Counted from the first letter of the stretch, positions 42,954 to 52,504 are shown. The stretch: DNA of 64,000 nucleotides from Hymenobacter daecheongensis DSM 21074 (GCF_900141805.1 NZ_FQYN01000003.1:520438-584437), one strand, 5' to 3'. Program-made: numbers and translations. Notes: generated from the sequence alone by a model not told the origin.

Positions 42954-43169
42954 ATGGAAAACCCCGAAGAAAGGCGCGCCCGGCTCCTGGTAGAGCAGTG
43001 GCTGGCGGCTCACCCCGAGCGAATTCGCAACCGCCGCACCCGGCCCGATACCTTCCTGAACTGGAAGCTGGCCGCCATCCGCTACGTAAAAAACGGCAAC
43101 CCCCACGATACCAGCAACATTCTGGAATGGTTTGCTACCCAGGCCGAAGGAGCCGCTATGGAAGACTGA
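42954..43169 (+). CDS. hypothetical protein, 71 aa
   Basis: Small charged protein starting MENPEERRARLLVEQWLAAH. Helical, with many Arg/Glu and Trp residues; no signal or membrane segment and no family recognised. The reading frame is clean with an ATG and stop. It stands alone between the P-type ATPase and the fasciclin gene, with no strong promoter visible. A real gene is likely but not certain. Confidence 0.55.
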   Translation: MENPEERRARLLVEQWLAAHPERIRNRRTRPDTFLNWKLAAIRYVKNGNPHDTSNILEWFATQAEGAAMED

Positions 43170-43346
43170 GTTCATGCTCATCAGCCGGAGCCAGCCGAGC
43201 GGCTTTGCCGGGCGGCCGTGGCCTTTCTGGTTGTGGCTGATAGCGAAGCATAAAGCAGCAAATCGGGCTGGGGGCAAATCCATTGGCGCTGCAGCCCCGT
43301 ATAGTCCGCCAACAATATTACTTCTCACCTTCTCACTTTTCCGCAC

Positions 43347-44084
43347 ATGAACAAGCACCTCCTTTCCACTTTCGCGCTGGCGGCTGTTTTCAGCCTCGGC
43401 ACCGCTACTGCTTCCCTTGCCCAGAGCAAGATGTCGACGAAGTCGGACGGCGAAAAGACCAAAACCAAGGAAGACGGCATGGCCTCGAAGACCAAGATGG
43501 GCGACGACGGCAAGATGAAAATGAAGGGCAAAGCCGATGACGGCGGCAAGATGAAGTCGAAGACCAAGCCCACCACCGACATGGGCAACGGCATGAGCAA
43601 CGCCAGCATGGGCAGCTCGGAAGGCGTGATGGTAGGCGGCTCGATGATGGTAGCTTCCAAAGACATCGTGGATAATGCCGTGAACTCGACCGACCACACC
43701 ACGCTGGTTTCGGCCGTGAAGGCTGCCGGACTGGTAGAAACGCTGAAAGGCGCGGGCCCATTCACCGTATTCGCACCCACCAACGCCGCCTTCGACAAGC
43801 TGCCCGCCGGCACCGTGAACACGCTGGTGATGCCTGAGAATAAGGCCAAGCTCACCACCATTCTCACCTACCACGTAGTGCCCGGCCGCTACACCGCCGC
43901 CGACCTGAAGGATGGCCAGATGCTGACCACCGTGCAGGGCGAAATGCTGACTGTAGTGGCCAAAGGCGGCACCGTGATGCTGCGCGATGCCAAAGGCGGC
44001 ATGGCTACCGTCACGATTCCGAACATCATCGACAGCAACGGCGTGACCCACGTGGTGGACACGGTGCTGATGCCGAGCAAGTAG
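43347..44084 (+). CDS. secreted fasciclin (FAS1) domain protein
   Basis: 245 aa. Signal peptide at 1-25 ending in SLAQS. Residues 27-90 are a low-complexity Lys/Met/Gly/Asp-rich linker (for example [15 protein letters not shown]), probably flexible and charged. The FAS1 domain covers about 105-242 with the family motifs [30 protein letters not shown] and the C-terminal [16 protein letters not shown]1 proteins mediate cell-surface adhesion. It is followed by a strong terminator. Confidence 0.92.
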   Translation: MNKHLLSTFALAAVFSLGTATASLAQSKMSTKSDGEKTKTKEDGMASKTKMGDDGKMKMKGKADDGGKMKSKTKPTTDMGNGMSNASMGSSEGVMVGGSMMVASKDIVDNAVNSTDHTTLVSAVKAAGLVETLKGAGPFTVFAPTNAAFDKLPAGTVNTLVMPENKAKLTTILTYHVVPGRYTAADLKDGQMLTTVQGEMLTVVAKGGTVMLRDAKGGMATVTIPNIIDSNGVTHVVDTVLMPSK

Positions 44085-44115
44085 CAGCTACCGCGCCCCG
44101 GCGCAGAGTATACGC

Positions 44116-44147
44116 ACGAAAGCCGACCCCTAGGGGTCGGCTTTCGT
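44116..44147 (+). terminator. terminator after the fasciclin gene
   Basis: Perfect 15-bp stem ACGAAAGCCGACCCC with a two-base loop. The following T-run is weak. Confidence 0.75.
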
Positions 44148-44310
44148 CGTTTGGGGAGGTTGGGCTGCTGGTGCTGCGTGCGGCAGGAACGGAGCCTCTG
44201 ACAACAGTATGTCAGGGATTTAGCGGAAGAATAATACAGAGCCGGCCTATCTACCCGGTAATTTTCCGACATTTGGAAGCGTTTTTTCATTTCTTCTCCT
44301 TCCACCCCAC

Positions 44311-46626
44311 ATGAAACACTTTTTCGCCTGGGCCTGCGTGGCCGTTTTGAGCTTTGGCACGGCTGCCACGGCGCAGGTAATGCCGCCCGCGCCGGCCGCC
44401 AGCCTCCAGGGTCAGGCCCTGAAAACCTGGCTGGTACAGAACTGGTACGATGGCAAGCGCGTGGAGTTGAGCTACAACTCGGCCCGCGGCAAGATGTACA
44501 ACTACGTCGATAACTTCCAGGGCCGCGTGACGTGCGTGTACTCGGGCTATCAGGAAACCGTGCGCATCGACTCGGCCAGCACCAACCCCGGCGTGGTGAG
44601 CAACATCAACTGCGAGCACAGCATTCCGCAGTCGTGGTTCAACGAGGTGGTGCGGATGCGCTCCGACATCCACCACCTGTTCCCGACCGTCATTCAGTGG
44701 AACTCCGACCGGGGCTCCGACCCGTTTGCCGAGATTCCGGACGCGCAGACGCTGAAGTGGATGCGGGGCAACACCAGCCAGACCACCATCCCGACCAGCA
44801 ACATCGACGAGTACAGCGAGGATACAAACTCTGAGTTTGAGCCCCGCGAAGACCACAAGGGCAACCTAGCCCGGGCGGCATTCTACTTCTACACCATGCA
44901 CCAGGGCCAGACGTTTGACCCCGGCAAGGATGTAATTACGGCGCTGGCCAACCTGAACACGCTCTACCAATGGCACCTGGCCGACCCGGTGGATGCCCGC
45001 GAGCGGGAGCGAAACCGCCGCGTGGCCAAAAGCCAGGGCAACTTCAACCCTTATGTTGCTTACCCCGACCTCGTGGCCCGCGCCTGGGGCTTCCAGGTGG
45101 TGCCCACGTTCTCGTTTTCGGCTGCCACCGCCACCATTGCCGAAGGCAATAGCGGTACGAGCACCTACACGGCTACTGTCAGCGTGACCCCCGCCCCCAC
45201 CACCGCCCTCACGGTGCAGGTGGCGCTGGATGCCACCAGCTCTACGGCCACCAGCGGCCAGGACTTCACCTTCACCTCGCCCCAGACGCTGACCTTCACG
45301 GCTGGCCAGACGACGCAGACCGTGACCGTAACCGTGAATGGCGACACCCAGGCGGAAGCCGATGAAACCGTGGTGCTGGCGCTGCGCAACGCCGCCAGCG
45401 GCGCGGCCATCGGTGGCCCGGCCACGCAGGAGCTGACCATTACCAACGACGACGGCACACCGCCTTCGGTGCGCTTCGCGGCCGCCACGGCCAGCCTGCC
45501 GGAAGGCAACAGCGGCACCACCACCTACACCGTGAACGTAACAGCGGCCAGCATCCCAGTTGGCGGCTTCTCGGTGCCCGTGACCGTAGAAACGGCCGGC
45601 ACCACCGCCGATGCCGCCGATTACACCCTCAGCACCAGCACGCTCACGTTCGCAGCCGGCCAGAGCAGCCAGGCTGTGACGCTGACCGTGAATGGCGACG
45701 TGACTCCGGAGCCCAACGAAACGGTGCGCCTGCGCCTGGGCACGCCTTCCAACGCGGCCGTGCTGGTCGTGACGCCCGCCACGCACACGCTCACCATCCT
45801 CAACGACGACCAGGCCCCGGCCGGCTCGCCCTGCTCCGACCTCTATTTTTCGGAGTATGCTGAGTCTTCGACGGGCAACACCAAGTACGTGGAGATTTAT
45901 AACCCAACCGCCAACGCCATTAGCCTGGCGGGCCTGCGCGTCGATCTGTTCCCTAACGGAGCTACCGCACCCACCGCTACGGCCGCACTGACCGGCACGC
46001 TCAACCCCGGCGCGGTGTACGTCATTGCCAACGCTGGCTCGGTGGCCTCGGTGCTGGCCAAGGCCAACATGACATCCAACATCACCTTCTTCAATGGCGA
46101 CGACGCGCTGGCCCTGTTTGATGGCACCGATACGCTCGACGTTATCGGCGTTATCGGGCAGCAGCCGGCCGCTACGGGCTGGGTGATTCCGGGCGGCGGC
46201 ACCACCACCAACAACACGCTGGTGCGCAAGCCCACCGCGGGCCGCGGCAACACCCGTTGGGCCCAGGCCGCTGCTGAGTGGCAGACGCTCGGGACGGACG
46301 TGTTTACCAACGTGGGCCTCTACACCAGCACGGCCTGCGTAGTAACGGCCACTACCAAAGCCGCGCCGCTGGGCACGGGCTTGGAAGTGTACCCGAACCC
46401 GACCGCCGCGGCCTTCCAGGTGCGCGTGCCCGGCCTGCGGGGCCGCCACGAGGCTGAAATAGGCCTTTATAACGCCCTGGGCCAGCAAGTGCTGACTCAG
46501 CGCCAGCCGCTGGGCGGGGCGGAGGCCGCTACGCTGCGCGTGCAGCAGCTGCCAGCCGGCCTGTATTCGGTGCGCGTGACGGTAGATGGTGTGCGCTACA
46601 CCAGCCGCGTGGTGGTGCAGCCATAA
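44311..46626 (+). CDS. T9SS-secreted endonuclease I with Calx-beta and lamin-tail domains
   Basis: Extracellular nuclease. 771 aa with signal peptide 1-22. Domains in order: endonuclease I (about 30-245) with the His-Asn type motif CEHSIPQSWF near residue 100 and DIHHLFPT; Calx-beta 1 (about 265-385, EGNSGTSTYTATVSV); Calx-beta 2 (about 388-500, EGNSGTTTYTVNVTA, ending ILNDDQ); lamin-tail domain (about 508-640, YFSEYAESSTGNTKYVEIYN); and the type IX sorting domain (about 695-771, VYPNPTAAAFQV, QLPAGLYSVRV). Likely degrades environmental DNA for phosphate or nutrition; the lamin-tail domain may help binding. Confidence 0.92.
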   Translation: MKHFFAWACVAVLSFGTAATAQVMPPAPAASLQGQALKTWLVQNWYDGKRVELSYNSARGKMYNYVDNFQGRVTCVYSGYQETVRIDSASTNPGVVSNINCEHSIPQSWFNEVVRMRSDIHHLFPTVIQWNSDRGSDPFAEIPDAQTLKWMRGNTSQTTIPTSNIDEYSEDTNSEFEPREDHKGNLARAAFYFYTMHQGQTFDPGKDVITALANLNTLYQWHLADPVDARERERNRRVAKSQGNFNPYVAYPDLVARAWGFQVVPTFSFSAATATIAEGNSGTSTYTATVSVTPAPTTALTVQVALDATSSTATSGQDFTFTSPQTLTFTAGQTTQTVTVTVNGDTQAEADETVVLALRNAASGAAIGGPATQELTITNDDGTPPSVRFAAATASLPEGNSGTTTYTVNVTAASIPVGGFSVPVTVETAGTTADAADYTLSTSTLTFAAGQSSQAVTLTVNGDVTPEPNETVRLRLGTPSNAAVLVVTPATHTLTILNDDQAPAGSPCSDLYFSEYAESSTGNTKYVEIYNPTANAISLAGLRVDLFPNGATAPTATAALTGTLNPGAVYVIANAGSVASVLAKANMTSNITFFNGDDALALFDGTDTLDVIGVIGQQPAATGWVIPGGGTTTNNTLVRKPTAGRGNTRWAQAAAEWQTLGTDVFTNVGLYTSTACVVTATTKAAPLGTGLEVYPNPTAAAFQVRVPGLRGRHEAEIGLYNALGQQVLTQRQPLGGAEAATLRVQQLPAGLYSVRVTVDGVRYTSRVVVQP

Positions 46627-46650
46627 GTTGAGCACTAGCTTTGTGAAGAA

Positions 46651-46684
46651 GGCCCCGGTTCCAGCGTTGGAACCGGGGCCTTTT
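46651..46684 (+). terminator. terminator between endonuclease and GNAT genes
   Basis: Stem GGCCCCGGTTCCA/TGGAACCGGGGCC with loop GCGT, then four T. Confidence 0.85.
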
Positions 46685-46722
46685 GCTTTCAGCCTTTATT
46701 CCAAGCCCTGATCGGGCTGCTG

Positions 46723-47010
46723 CTACGCCTGCGTTTCCAGCAAATCATGATACTCCGGGTGCTGCTGCACGAAGCTTTTCATGAAGGAGCAGGTGGTGCG
46801 CACGCGCAGGTTTTGCTCGCGGGCGTAGGCTAGGCCGGTGGTGGCCAACAGCTCGCCGATGCCCTTGTTGCGCAGGTGCTCATCGACGAAAGTGTGGGTG
46901 AAATCGATGACGTCATCGGCGGGGCGGCTGTAGGTCAGCTCCGATTCGTAGCCCTGCTGCGTGGCGTAGAAGGCCTGCTCGTCGTGGTTGTGGGTGATGG
47001 TTGGGTTCAT
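46723..47010 (-). CDS. short GNAT-fold N-acetyltransferase (YjdJ/Gtn-like)
   Basis: 95 aa from the ATG at 47010 (MNPTITHNHDEQAFY). It is a truncated form of the GNAT fold that keeps the acetyl-CoA loop, here HLRNKGIGELLATTGLAYAR near 46-65. It has the family opening with a short strand motif and VIDFTHTFVDE. Members of this group are single-domain and their substrates are mostly unknown. Convergent with the endonuclease gene. Confidence 0.85.
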   Translation of the reverse strand: MNPTITHNHDEQAFYATQQGYESELTYSRPADDVIDFTHTFVDEHLRNKGIGELLATTGLAYAREQNLRVRTTCSFMKSFVQQHPEYHDLLETQA

Positions 47011-47208
47011 GAGCGGCAAAATAAGAGAGTGGGCCGCGCAAGGGAAAGGCGGCGAACTGCTTATTAACTCCCGCGGCTTCCGTGGGGTTACAGCCGCTCA
47101 AGACGCGGTTTTTTTGAGAAGCCGATGCAGCCAATTTGTGCCGGCCTGCGTACACGAAGCCATACCGGCGCATTCCCGCCCTTCCTCTTTTATCCTACTT
47201 CCACGCTC

Positions 47209-47676
47209 ATGGCACACAACCCCAACGACGGCAGCAACGACAACCCGGACGAGTTCAGCGAGCTGCGCAAAAACCCCACCGACACCAGCGCCAAGGCCGA
47301 AAATCACCGCGAAGGTGAAAAACGGGCCGACTCCGCCCCTACTCCCAACACCACCGGTACTCCCGCCTACGGCGACTTCGGCTACGCGCCCGGCACCGCC
47401 CCGGCCCAAGCCGGCACGCCCACTGACCAGAGCGGCAACTTCGAGGGCATTGCCGCACCCAGCACGCCGGCCCCCGAGCAGCGCGGCAGCGCCCCCCAGA
47501 ACCTCGACACGGCGGCCGTGCAGGCCACGCACAACGCCTCGGAAGAAGAGCGCCGCGAAGCCTACAAAAAGGATGACCCGCGCTACGGCGGCGGCACCCG
47601 TAACTGGGAAAGCGAAGAGCCCGCCAACCGCACCCAGCACTCCAACGAAGACCCTAACGACAACACGCTGAGCTAG
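47209..47676 (+). CDS. hypothetical disordered hydrophilic protein, 155 aa
   Basis: Rich in Asn, Asp, Thr, Pro, Glu and Gly with almost no hydrophobic core (MAHNPNDGSNDNPDEF..., end DPNDNTLS). No signal or membrane segment and no domain found. The ATG at 47209 is preferred because the reading from 47125 starts in a non-matching composition. It lies 35 bases before a second small hydrophilic gene on the same strand. Such proteins are often stress or desiccation proteins, but that is speculation. Confidence 0.7.
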   Translation: MAHNPNDGSNDNPDEFSELRKNPTDTSAKAENHREGEKRADSAPTPNTTGTPAYGDFGYAPGTAPAQAGTPTDQSGNFEGIAAPSTPAPEQRGSAPQNLDTAAVQATHNASEEERREAYKKDDPRYGGGTRNWESEEPANRTQHSNEDPNDNTLS

Positions 47677-47711
47677 CCTTTAGCCCCGCCCAGCCCTCAA
47701 CCAACCACCTG

Positions 47712-47981
47712 ATGGACAAGCCTAAAAAAGATTCTTCTGGCACCGCGCCCCAGTCGGACGGAGCCAAAATGAGCCCGGAGCAGCAGAAGCACCACGACGC
47801 GATGTACAATTACAAGCGCGACGAGGAAGGCACGCTCGATACCTCCGCCATGATCGAAGCCGACAGCATTGGCGTGCCCGACGATACCGTGACCAGCGGG
47901 GCCAACCCCGGCACCACCGGCGACCCGGTCGATAACATCATCATCGAGTCGAACAACCCTATCGACGACAACAACCGCTAA
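47712..47981 (+). CDS. hypothetical hydrophilic protein, 89 aa
   Basis: Acidic, Asp/Asn/Ser/Thr-rich, ends IIIESNNPIDDNNR. No domain recognised. Probably in one operon with the 155-aa disordered protein before it (35-base gap), closed by a terminator 26 bases after its stop. Function unknown. Confidence 0.7.
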   Translation: MDKPKKDSSGTAPQSDGAKMSPEQQKHHDAMYNYKRDEEGTLDTSAMIEADSIGVPDDTVTSGANPGTTGDPVDNIIIESNNPIDDNNR

Positions 47982-48007
47982 CGGCTATCTTGTCGGAAGC
48001 AACAAAT

Positions 48008-48042
48008 AGCCCTTCCAGATTTCGGTCTGGAAGGGCTTTTTG
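48008..48042 (+). terminator. terminator after the disordered-protein pair
   Basis: Stem AGCCCTTCCAGA/TCTGGAAGGGCT with a T-run. Confidence 0.9.
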
Positions 48043-48056
48043 GGTCTGAGGTAGTA

Positions 48057-48077
48057 GCGCGAAAATCTGTTTCGCGC
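48057..48077. repeat. short palindrome GCGCGAAAATCTGTTTCGCGC type
   Basis: Perfect 8-bp arms GCGCGAAA/TTTCGCGC with spacer ATCTG. The same text occurs at 56941-56963, and a variant (GCGCGGAA...TTCCGCG) at about 31648-31667, each in intergenic space. Confidence 0.8.
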
Positions 48078-48092
48078 CACGGCCTACATGCT

Positions 48093-50267
48093 CTACCACC
48101 GCCACCCCACCAACAGGCCGCCGTAGTAATTGCGGCCCGGCGCGGGCTGGAAGAATCGGTTGCCGAAGGCGTTCAGATCATTGCCGAGGCTGTAGTGGCG
48201 GTCGGTGGCGTTGTCGAGGCCAGCGAAGAGGTCGGCTTCGAGGTGACGAAACAGGGTGCGCCGCCAGCCGGCGCGGGTGCCGAAGGTCCAGTAGCCGGCG
48301 GCGTACTCGGAGTTGGCATCATTGAGCGGCAGGCGGGCCTGGTGGCTCAGGGTGGGGCTGAGGTAGAAGCCGTAGAATTCGCTGAAATCGAGGCCGGCGG
48401 TGAGCGTGTGGGGCGCGGTGCCGGTGAGACGGTTGCCGCTGAAATCGTTGCCTCCGGATTCGTAGCGGCCGAAGCGGTAGTGGTTGTAGGCGTAGCTGAA
48501 GAAAGCCCGCAGGCCCGCAGGTTGGGGCTGGCCCTGCGGTATTGCAGCCGCGTTTTCACTCTCGCCTCCTGCGGCTTTGGGCTGCCACAGCCAGCCGCTC
48601 AGGGCTGCTTCCAGGCCGCGCTGCCGGGTGGTGCCGGCGTTGGAAAACAAGCTACTGCCCGCCGCCGTGGTGCGTGCCACGATGGTTTGGCGCAGCCGAA
48701 AATCGTAGGCGGCCACGTCGAATGTGAGCCGATTATTGAACAGCTGCCCGCGCATGCCCACCTCGTAGCTGGTGCCGCGTTCGGCTTGCAAATCCTGGTT
48801 CAGGCTGCCATCCGAAGGCCGTATTTCCTCTTCCGTAGGCGGTGAAAAGCCCGTGCTCACGCTGGCATAGGCCGAAATCAGCGGCGTGATTTCCTTCAGC
48901 AGCGCCACCCGCGGCGACACTACGGGCCGGAAGGCGCGGCGAAAATCGTAGGTAGCCGGCGCGGGCGCGGCGGCCGATACGCGGGCAATGCGGTAGCTCA
49001 GGCGGTTGTAGCTCAAGCCTGCCGTGGCCAGCCAGCCGGCCGGCAGCTCCAGCTCGGCCTGCCCAAACCCAAACCCGGTGCCGGCCCTGATTTCGTCGTC
49101 GTAGCGCAGCGGGCCGGGCATGCCGGCGCGGTTCTGGTAGTTGCGCGCGTTTTCGAAGCTGCTCTGCCACTCGCCGCCGGCGCTCAGGCGCAGTGCGCGG
49201 CCGGCCACGGCGGCGCGGTAGCCGAAGGCGGTGCGGCCGCCCCAGCCCACGGCCGTGTTGCGCTCATAATCAATCAAAAACGGCGTGCGAATGACTGTAC
49301 CAGAGGTATAAAGCGTGGTTTTGTTGGAAAAGCGCGGCGTGAAGCGGTATTCGTGCGACACGCCCACCAGCGCCGTGCGCGAGGCGTAGGCCGCCTGTTG
49401 GGCCACCGTGCCAAGGCTGACGACTCCGGCGGCATTCACCGTGGTCGGCCGGGCCTGCCGGGGGTTTTGCTCAAACTGGGCGCGGGTGAGGCCGCCGGGA
49501 AGTTGGTAACTTAGGTCGGTGTAGAGGATGTGGGCCGCCACGATGCGCTGGGCGGAGGGCCGGAACTCGCCGTCGAGCGTGAGTACCTCGCGCCGCAGGG
49601 CGCTGTTTTCGCGGTAGCCGTCGGCGGCTTGGTGCGCGTAGCTGGCCCGCACGGTGCTGGTGGCGGTGCCGCTTTCGGCGGCCACGGTGTAGCGCCGCAG
49701 CCCGAAGCTGCCGGCCGTGAAACCGGCCTGTGCCCGCGCCTCACCGGGGGCCGGCTGGCGGTTGCTGAGCAGCACCGCGCCGCCCGTGCCCGCCCCGTAC
49801 ACGCTGGCGGCGGGGCCCTTTACCACTTCAATGCGGCCCAGGCTGGCCACGTCGAGCAGGTTGAGCGACGTGCTGCCGCTGGCCTCGGTGAAAGGAATAT
49901 CGTGGTAGTACACCTTCACGTTGCGCACCCCGAACGGCGAGCGGAGCGTGCTGCCGCGCACGCTGAGCCGGTAGCTGGCCGTGGCGCGCTCTTCCAGCCG
50001 CACGCCGGGCAGCGTGTTTACGGCGGCGGTGAGGGAAACCGGGCTGAAGCGGTCCAGGGTGCGGCCATCGAGCACGGCCACGCCGGCGGCGGTACGGCGC
50101 AGCGGCAGGTTTTGGCCGTAGCCCACCACGGTAGCTTCGGGCAGCGCCACGGCGCGGGCGGTATCGGCGGGGGCAGAGGCGGCAGGGGCGGCGGTGGTTT
50201 GGGCCAGCGCGGGCAGCCGGCACAATAGGGACAGAGCCGGCAGCAGCAGGAAAATTCGGGGAAGCAT
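48093..50267 (-). CDS. TonB-dependent outer-membrane receptor
   Basis: Energy-dependent importer, probably for a siderophore, metal chelate or cofactor. 724 aa with signal peptide 1-23 (LPALAQ). The plug domain (about 40-160) has VVGYGQNLPLRRT, NTLPGVRLEERA and VVKGPAASVYGAGTGG. The rest is a beta-barrel with aromatic-ended strands, ending GLLVGWRW. It has no carboxypeptidase-like N-domain or SusD partner, so it resembles FecA/heme or metal receptors rather than Sus glycan importers. Divergent from the DUF2490 gene. Ligand not determined. Confidence 0.92.
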   Translation of the reverse strand: MLPRIFLLLPALSLLCRLPALAQTTAAPAASAPADTARAVALPEATVVGYGQNLPLRRTAAGVAVLDGRTLDRFSPVSLTAAVNTLPGVRLEERATASYRLSVRGSTLRSPFGVRNVKVYYHDIPFTEASGSTSLNLLDVASLGRIEVVKGPAASVYGAGTGGAVLLSNRQPAPGEARAQAGFTAGSFGLRRYTVAAESGTATSTVRASYAHQAADGYRENSALRREVLTLDGEFRPSAQRIVAAHILYTDLSYQLPGGLTRAQFEQNPRQARPTTVNAAGVVSLGTVAQQAAYASRTALVGVSHEYRFTPRFSNKTTLYTSGTVIRTPFLIDYERNTAVGWGGRTAFGYRAAVAGRALRLSAGGEWQSSFENARNYQNRAGMPGPLRYDDEIRAGTGFGFGQAELELPAGWLATAGLSYNRLSYRIARVSAAAPAPATYDFRRAFRPVVSPRVALLKEITPLISAYASVSTGFSPPTEEEIRPSDGSLNQDLQAERGTSYEVGMRGQLFNNRLTFDVAAYDFRLRQTIVARTTAAGSSLFSNAGTTRQRGLEAALSGWLWQPKAAGGESENAAAIPQGQPQPAGLRAFFSYAYNHYRFGRYESGGNDFSGNRLTGTAPHTLTAGLDFSEFYGFYLSPTLSHQARLPLNDANSEYAAGYWTFGTRAGWRRTLFRHLEADLFAGLDNATDRHYSLGNDLNAFGNRFFQPAPGRNYYGGLLVGWRW

Positions 50268-50365
50268 GGGGCGGGTTCAGGGCGGTAGGGCTCCGAACGG
50301 GAAAGGGGGCGCGGATGTTCGCGGCGCGGGCTAACCCCAGGCCGCCGCGGCTCGTCTTACTAGAT

Positions 50366-51145
50366 ATGGCAGCACCCCGGCTTCTGGCTTTCGCACTTCT
50401 GTTTATCGGCCCTTGCGCCGCCTTCGGGCAGGCCAAGCGCATCCGCGACGAAAACGCCATCGGCTGGTACGTGTACGAGGGCGACCACAAGCTGGGCCCG
50501 CGCTGGCGCATTCATACCGAATACCAGTGGCGGCGCGTCGGCTTCATCCGCGACTGGCAGCAGTCGTTGGCGCGGCTGGGCGCGGGCTACCAGCTGCGGC
50601 CCCGCCTCGTGCTGGGCGGCGGCTACACGCACCTGACCACCCACGTCTACGGCGACTACCCCACGGCCGACACCGGCGTGCCCTTTCCTGAGCACCGCGC
50701 CTACCAGGACGCGCAGCTCAGCGACACGCTTGGCCGCCTCACGCTGGGGCAGCGCGTGCGCCTGGAGCAGCGCTGGATCGGGCAGCTCCCCGAAACCGGC
50801 GGGCGCGCGGTGCAGCATTGGCAATATCAGAGCCGAATCCGCTACCAGCTGGCGGCCACGCTGCCGCTGCAGGGTCCGCGGCTGGATGCCGGCGAATGGT
50901 ATCTGACGGGCTTCGATGAGGTGTTTCTCAGCTTCGGCCGCCACGTGGGCAGCAGCGTGTTCAACCAGAACCGCCTGGCGGGGGGCGTGGGCTTCCAGGT
51001 GCGGGATAATTTTCGGCTGGAGCTGCTCTACCTCAACCAGATTACCCAGCACGCCGCGCCGGAGCCGGTTTCGGGCCTGCCCGTGTTCGAGTTCAACCAC
51101 GGCTTCCGGCTGGGACTGAATTATGATTTGACCCTGATGAAATGA
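50366..51145 (+). CDS. DUF2490 domain protein
   Basis: 259 aa from the ATG at 50366 (MAAPRLLAFALLFIGPCAAF), which opens on a signal peptide. The body is a beta-rich outer-membrane-like domain with DUF2490 features: NAIGWYVYEGDHKLGPRW, HTEYQWRR and ending FEFNHGFRLGLNYDLTLMK. Probably a small outer-membrane beta-barrel. Divergent from the TonB receptor with 98 bases between the starts and followed by the sorbosone dehydrogenase-like gene. Function unknown. Confidence 0.82.
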   Translation: MAAPRLLAFALLFIGPCAAFGQAKRIRDENAIGWYVYEGDHKLGPRWRIHTEYQWRRVGFIRDWQQSLARLGAGYQLRPRLVLGGGYTHLTTHVYGDYPTADTGVPFPEHRAYQDAQLSDTLGRLTLGQRVRLEQRWIGQLPETGGRAVQHWQYQSRIRYQLAATLPLQGPRLDAGEWYLTGFDEVFLSFGRHVGSSVFNQNRLAGGVGFQVRDNFRLELLYLNQITQHAAPEPVSGLPVFEFNHGFRLGLNYDLTLMK

Positions 51146-51220
51146 CCACCCCGCCGCGCAACCCTGCGCCGCCGCGCCGGGTACACCCAGCTGCACCCTA
51201 TTATTTTCAGCTTCTGCCCT

Positions 51221-52462
51221 ATGAAAACCACTTTTCCCCTCGCTTTAACCGCCGCCGTGCTGCTGGGCACGCTCCAGGCCCGTGCCCAGAATGACTATGA
51301 GAAAACCGTGAAAGACGGCTTCCAGGTGAACGTCTTCAAGCCCGGCAAAGCGGAGGCCACCGATGCCAACGTGGCCCAGCTGAAAGCCCCGGCCGGCTTC
51401 ACCGTCAGCAAATTTGCCGAGAAAGCCGGCAACCCGCGGATGCTGGCAGTGGCCCCGAATGGCGACGTGTACGCCTCCGACCGCACCGCCGGCACCATTA
51501 TGCTGCTGCGCGACACGAACAAAGACGGCAAAGCCGACCTGAACAAGGAAGTGGCCCGCCGCCCCGACCTACACGGCCTGGCTCTGCGCGAGGGCAAGCT
51601 CTACATCAGCGCTATCCGGGAGCTGTATGTGGCCGATATTAAGGCTGATGGCACGCTGGGCGAGCTGAAAACGTTGTATAAAGACCTGCCCGATGCCGGC
51701 CAGCACCCCAACCGTACCATCAACTTCGGCCCCGACGGCAAGCTCTACCTCTCGGTGGGCAGCACCTGCAACGCCTGCGACGAGCGCAACAAGGAAAGCG
51801 CCACCCTGCTCCAGATCAACACCGATGGCTCGGGCCGGCGCGTGTTTGCCAAAGGCCTGCGCAACACCATCGGCTTCGGCTGGCACCCCAGCACCAAGGC
51901 CCTGTGGGGCTTCGACCACGGCATCGACTGGCTGGGTGATGAGGACCAGCGTGAGGAGCTGAACGAAATAAAAGAGGGTGCCGACTACGGCTGGCCCTAC
52001 GTGTACGCCGACGGCAAGATTCCGCCCCACCCCCAGCCCGCCGACATGACGCCCGAGCAGTACGCGGCCAAAACCACCAAGCCCGTGCAGCTGTATGCCG
52101 CCCACGCCGCCCCGCTGGGCATGGTGTTCAACACGGGCACGCAGTTTCCGAAGGAGTACCAGCATGATGCCTTCGTGACCATGCACGGCTCCTGGAACCG
52201 CGCCGAGCCCTCCGGCTACCGCATCGTGCGGGTGCGCTTCGATGCGCAGGGCCGCGCCACCGGCATCGAGGATTTCGTGACCGGCTGGCTGGTGAACAAC
52301 AACAAGGAGCAGTTCGGGCGCGTGTGCGGCATCGCCCAGCACCCCGACGGCTCCCTGCTGGTGTCGGATGACGCGGGCGGCGTGATATACCGCGTGGCCT
52401 ACGCGGGCGGCAGCAAGGGCAAGCCGGCGGAAAAAGTGAAGGTGAAGGCGAAAAAAGGGTAA
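51221..52462 (+). CDS. L-sorbosone dehydrogenase-like PQQ/NHL-type beta-propeller oxidoreductase
   Basis: Secreted beta-propeller protein. 413 aa with signal peptide 1-23 ending ARAQ. Glucose/sorbosone dehydrogenase family: propeller repeats with MLAVAPNGDVYASDR, the NFGPDGKLYLSVGS repeat, GFDHGIDWLGDEDQREELNE and the C-terminal DAFVTMHGSWNRAEPSGYRI. PQQ is the usual cofactor. Oxidises a sugar or aldehyde in the periplasm; the exact substrate is unknown. The C-terminus is Lys-rich. Confidence 0.88.
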   Translation: MKTTFPLALTAAVLLGTLQARAQNDYEKTVKDGFQVNVFKPGKAEATDANVAQLKAPAGFTVSKFAEKAGNPRMLAVAPNGDVYASDRTAGTIMLLRDTNKDGKADLNKEVARRPDLHGLALREGKLYISAIRELYVADIKADGTLGELKTLYKDLPDAGQHPNRTINFGPDGKLYLSVGSTCNACDERNKESATLLQINTDGSGRRVFAKGLRNTIGFGWHPSTKALWGFDHGIDWLGDEDQREELNEIKEGADYGWPYVYADGKIPPHPQPADMTPEQYAAKTTKPVQLYAAHAAPLGMVFNTGTQFPKEYQHDAFVTMHGSWNRAEPSGYRIVRVRFDAQGRATGIEDFVTGWLVNNNKEQFGRVCGIAQHPDGSLLVSDDAGGVIYRVAYAGGSKGKPAEKVKVKAKKG

Positions 52463-52504
52463 GCGCTCCGGCCGCCCATTCGCCTCATTCCCAGCCCAAA
52501 CCCT

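Noticed and set aside
44866..46635. 589-aa minus-strand frame over the endonuclease gene
   Set aside because: Antisense of the Calx-beta and sorting domains; no domain of its own.
48093..50267. SusC-type glycan importer
   Set aside because: No SusD gene, no carboxypeptidase-like domain and only 724 aa; better called a generic TonB-dependent receptor.
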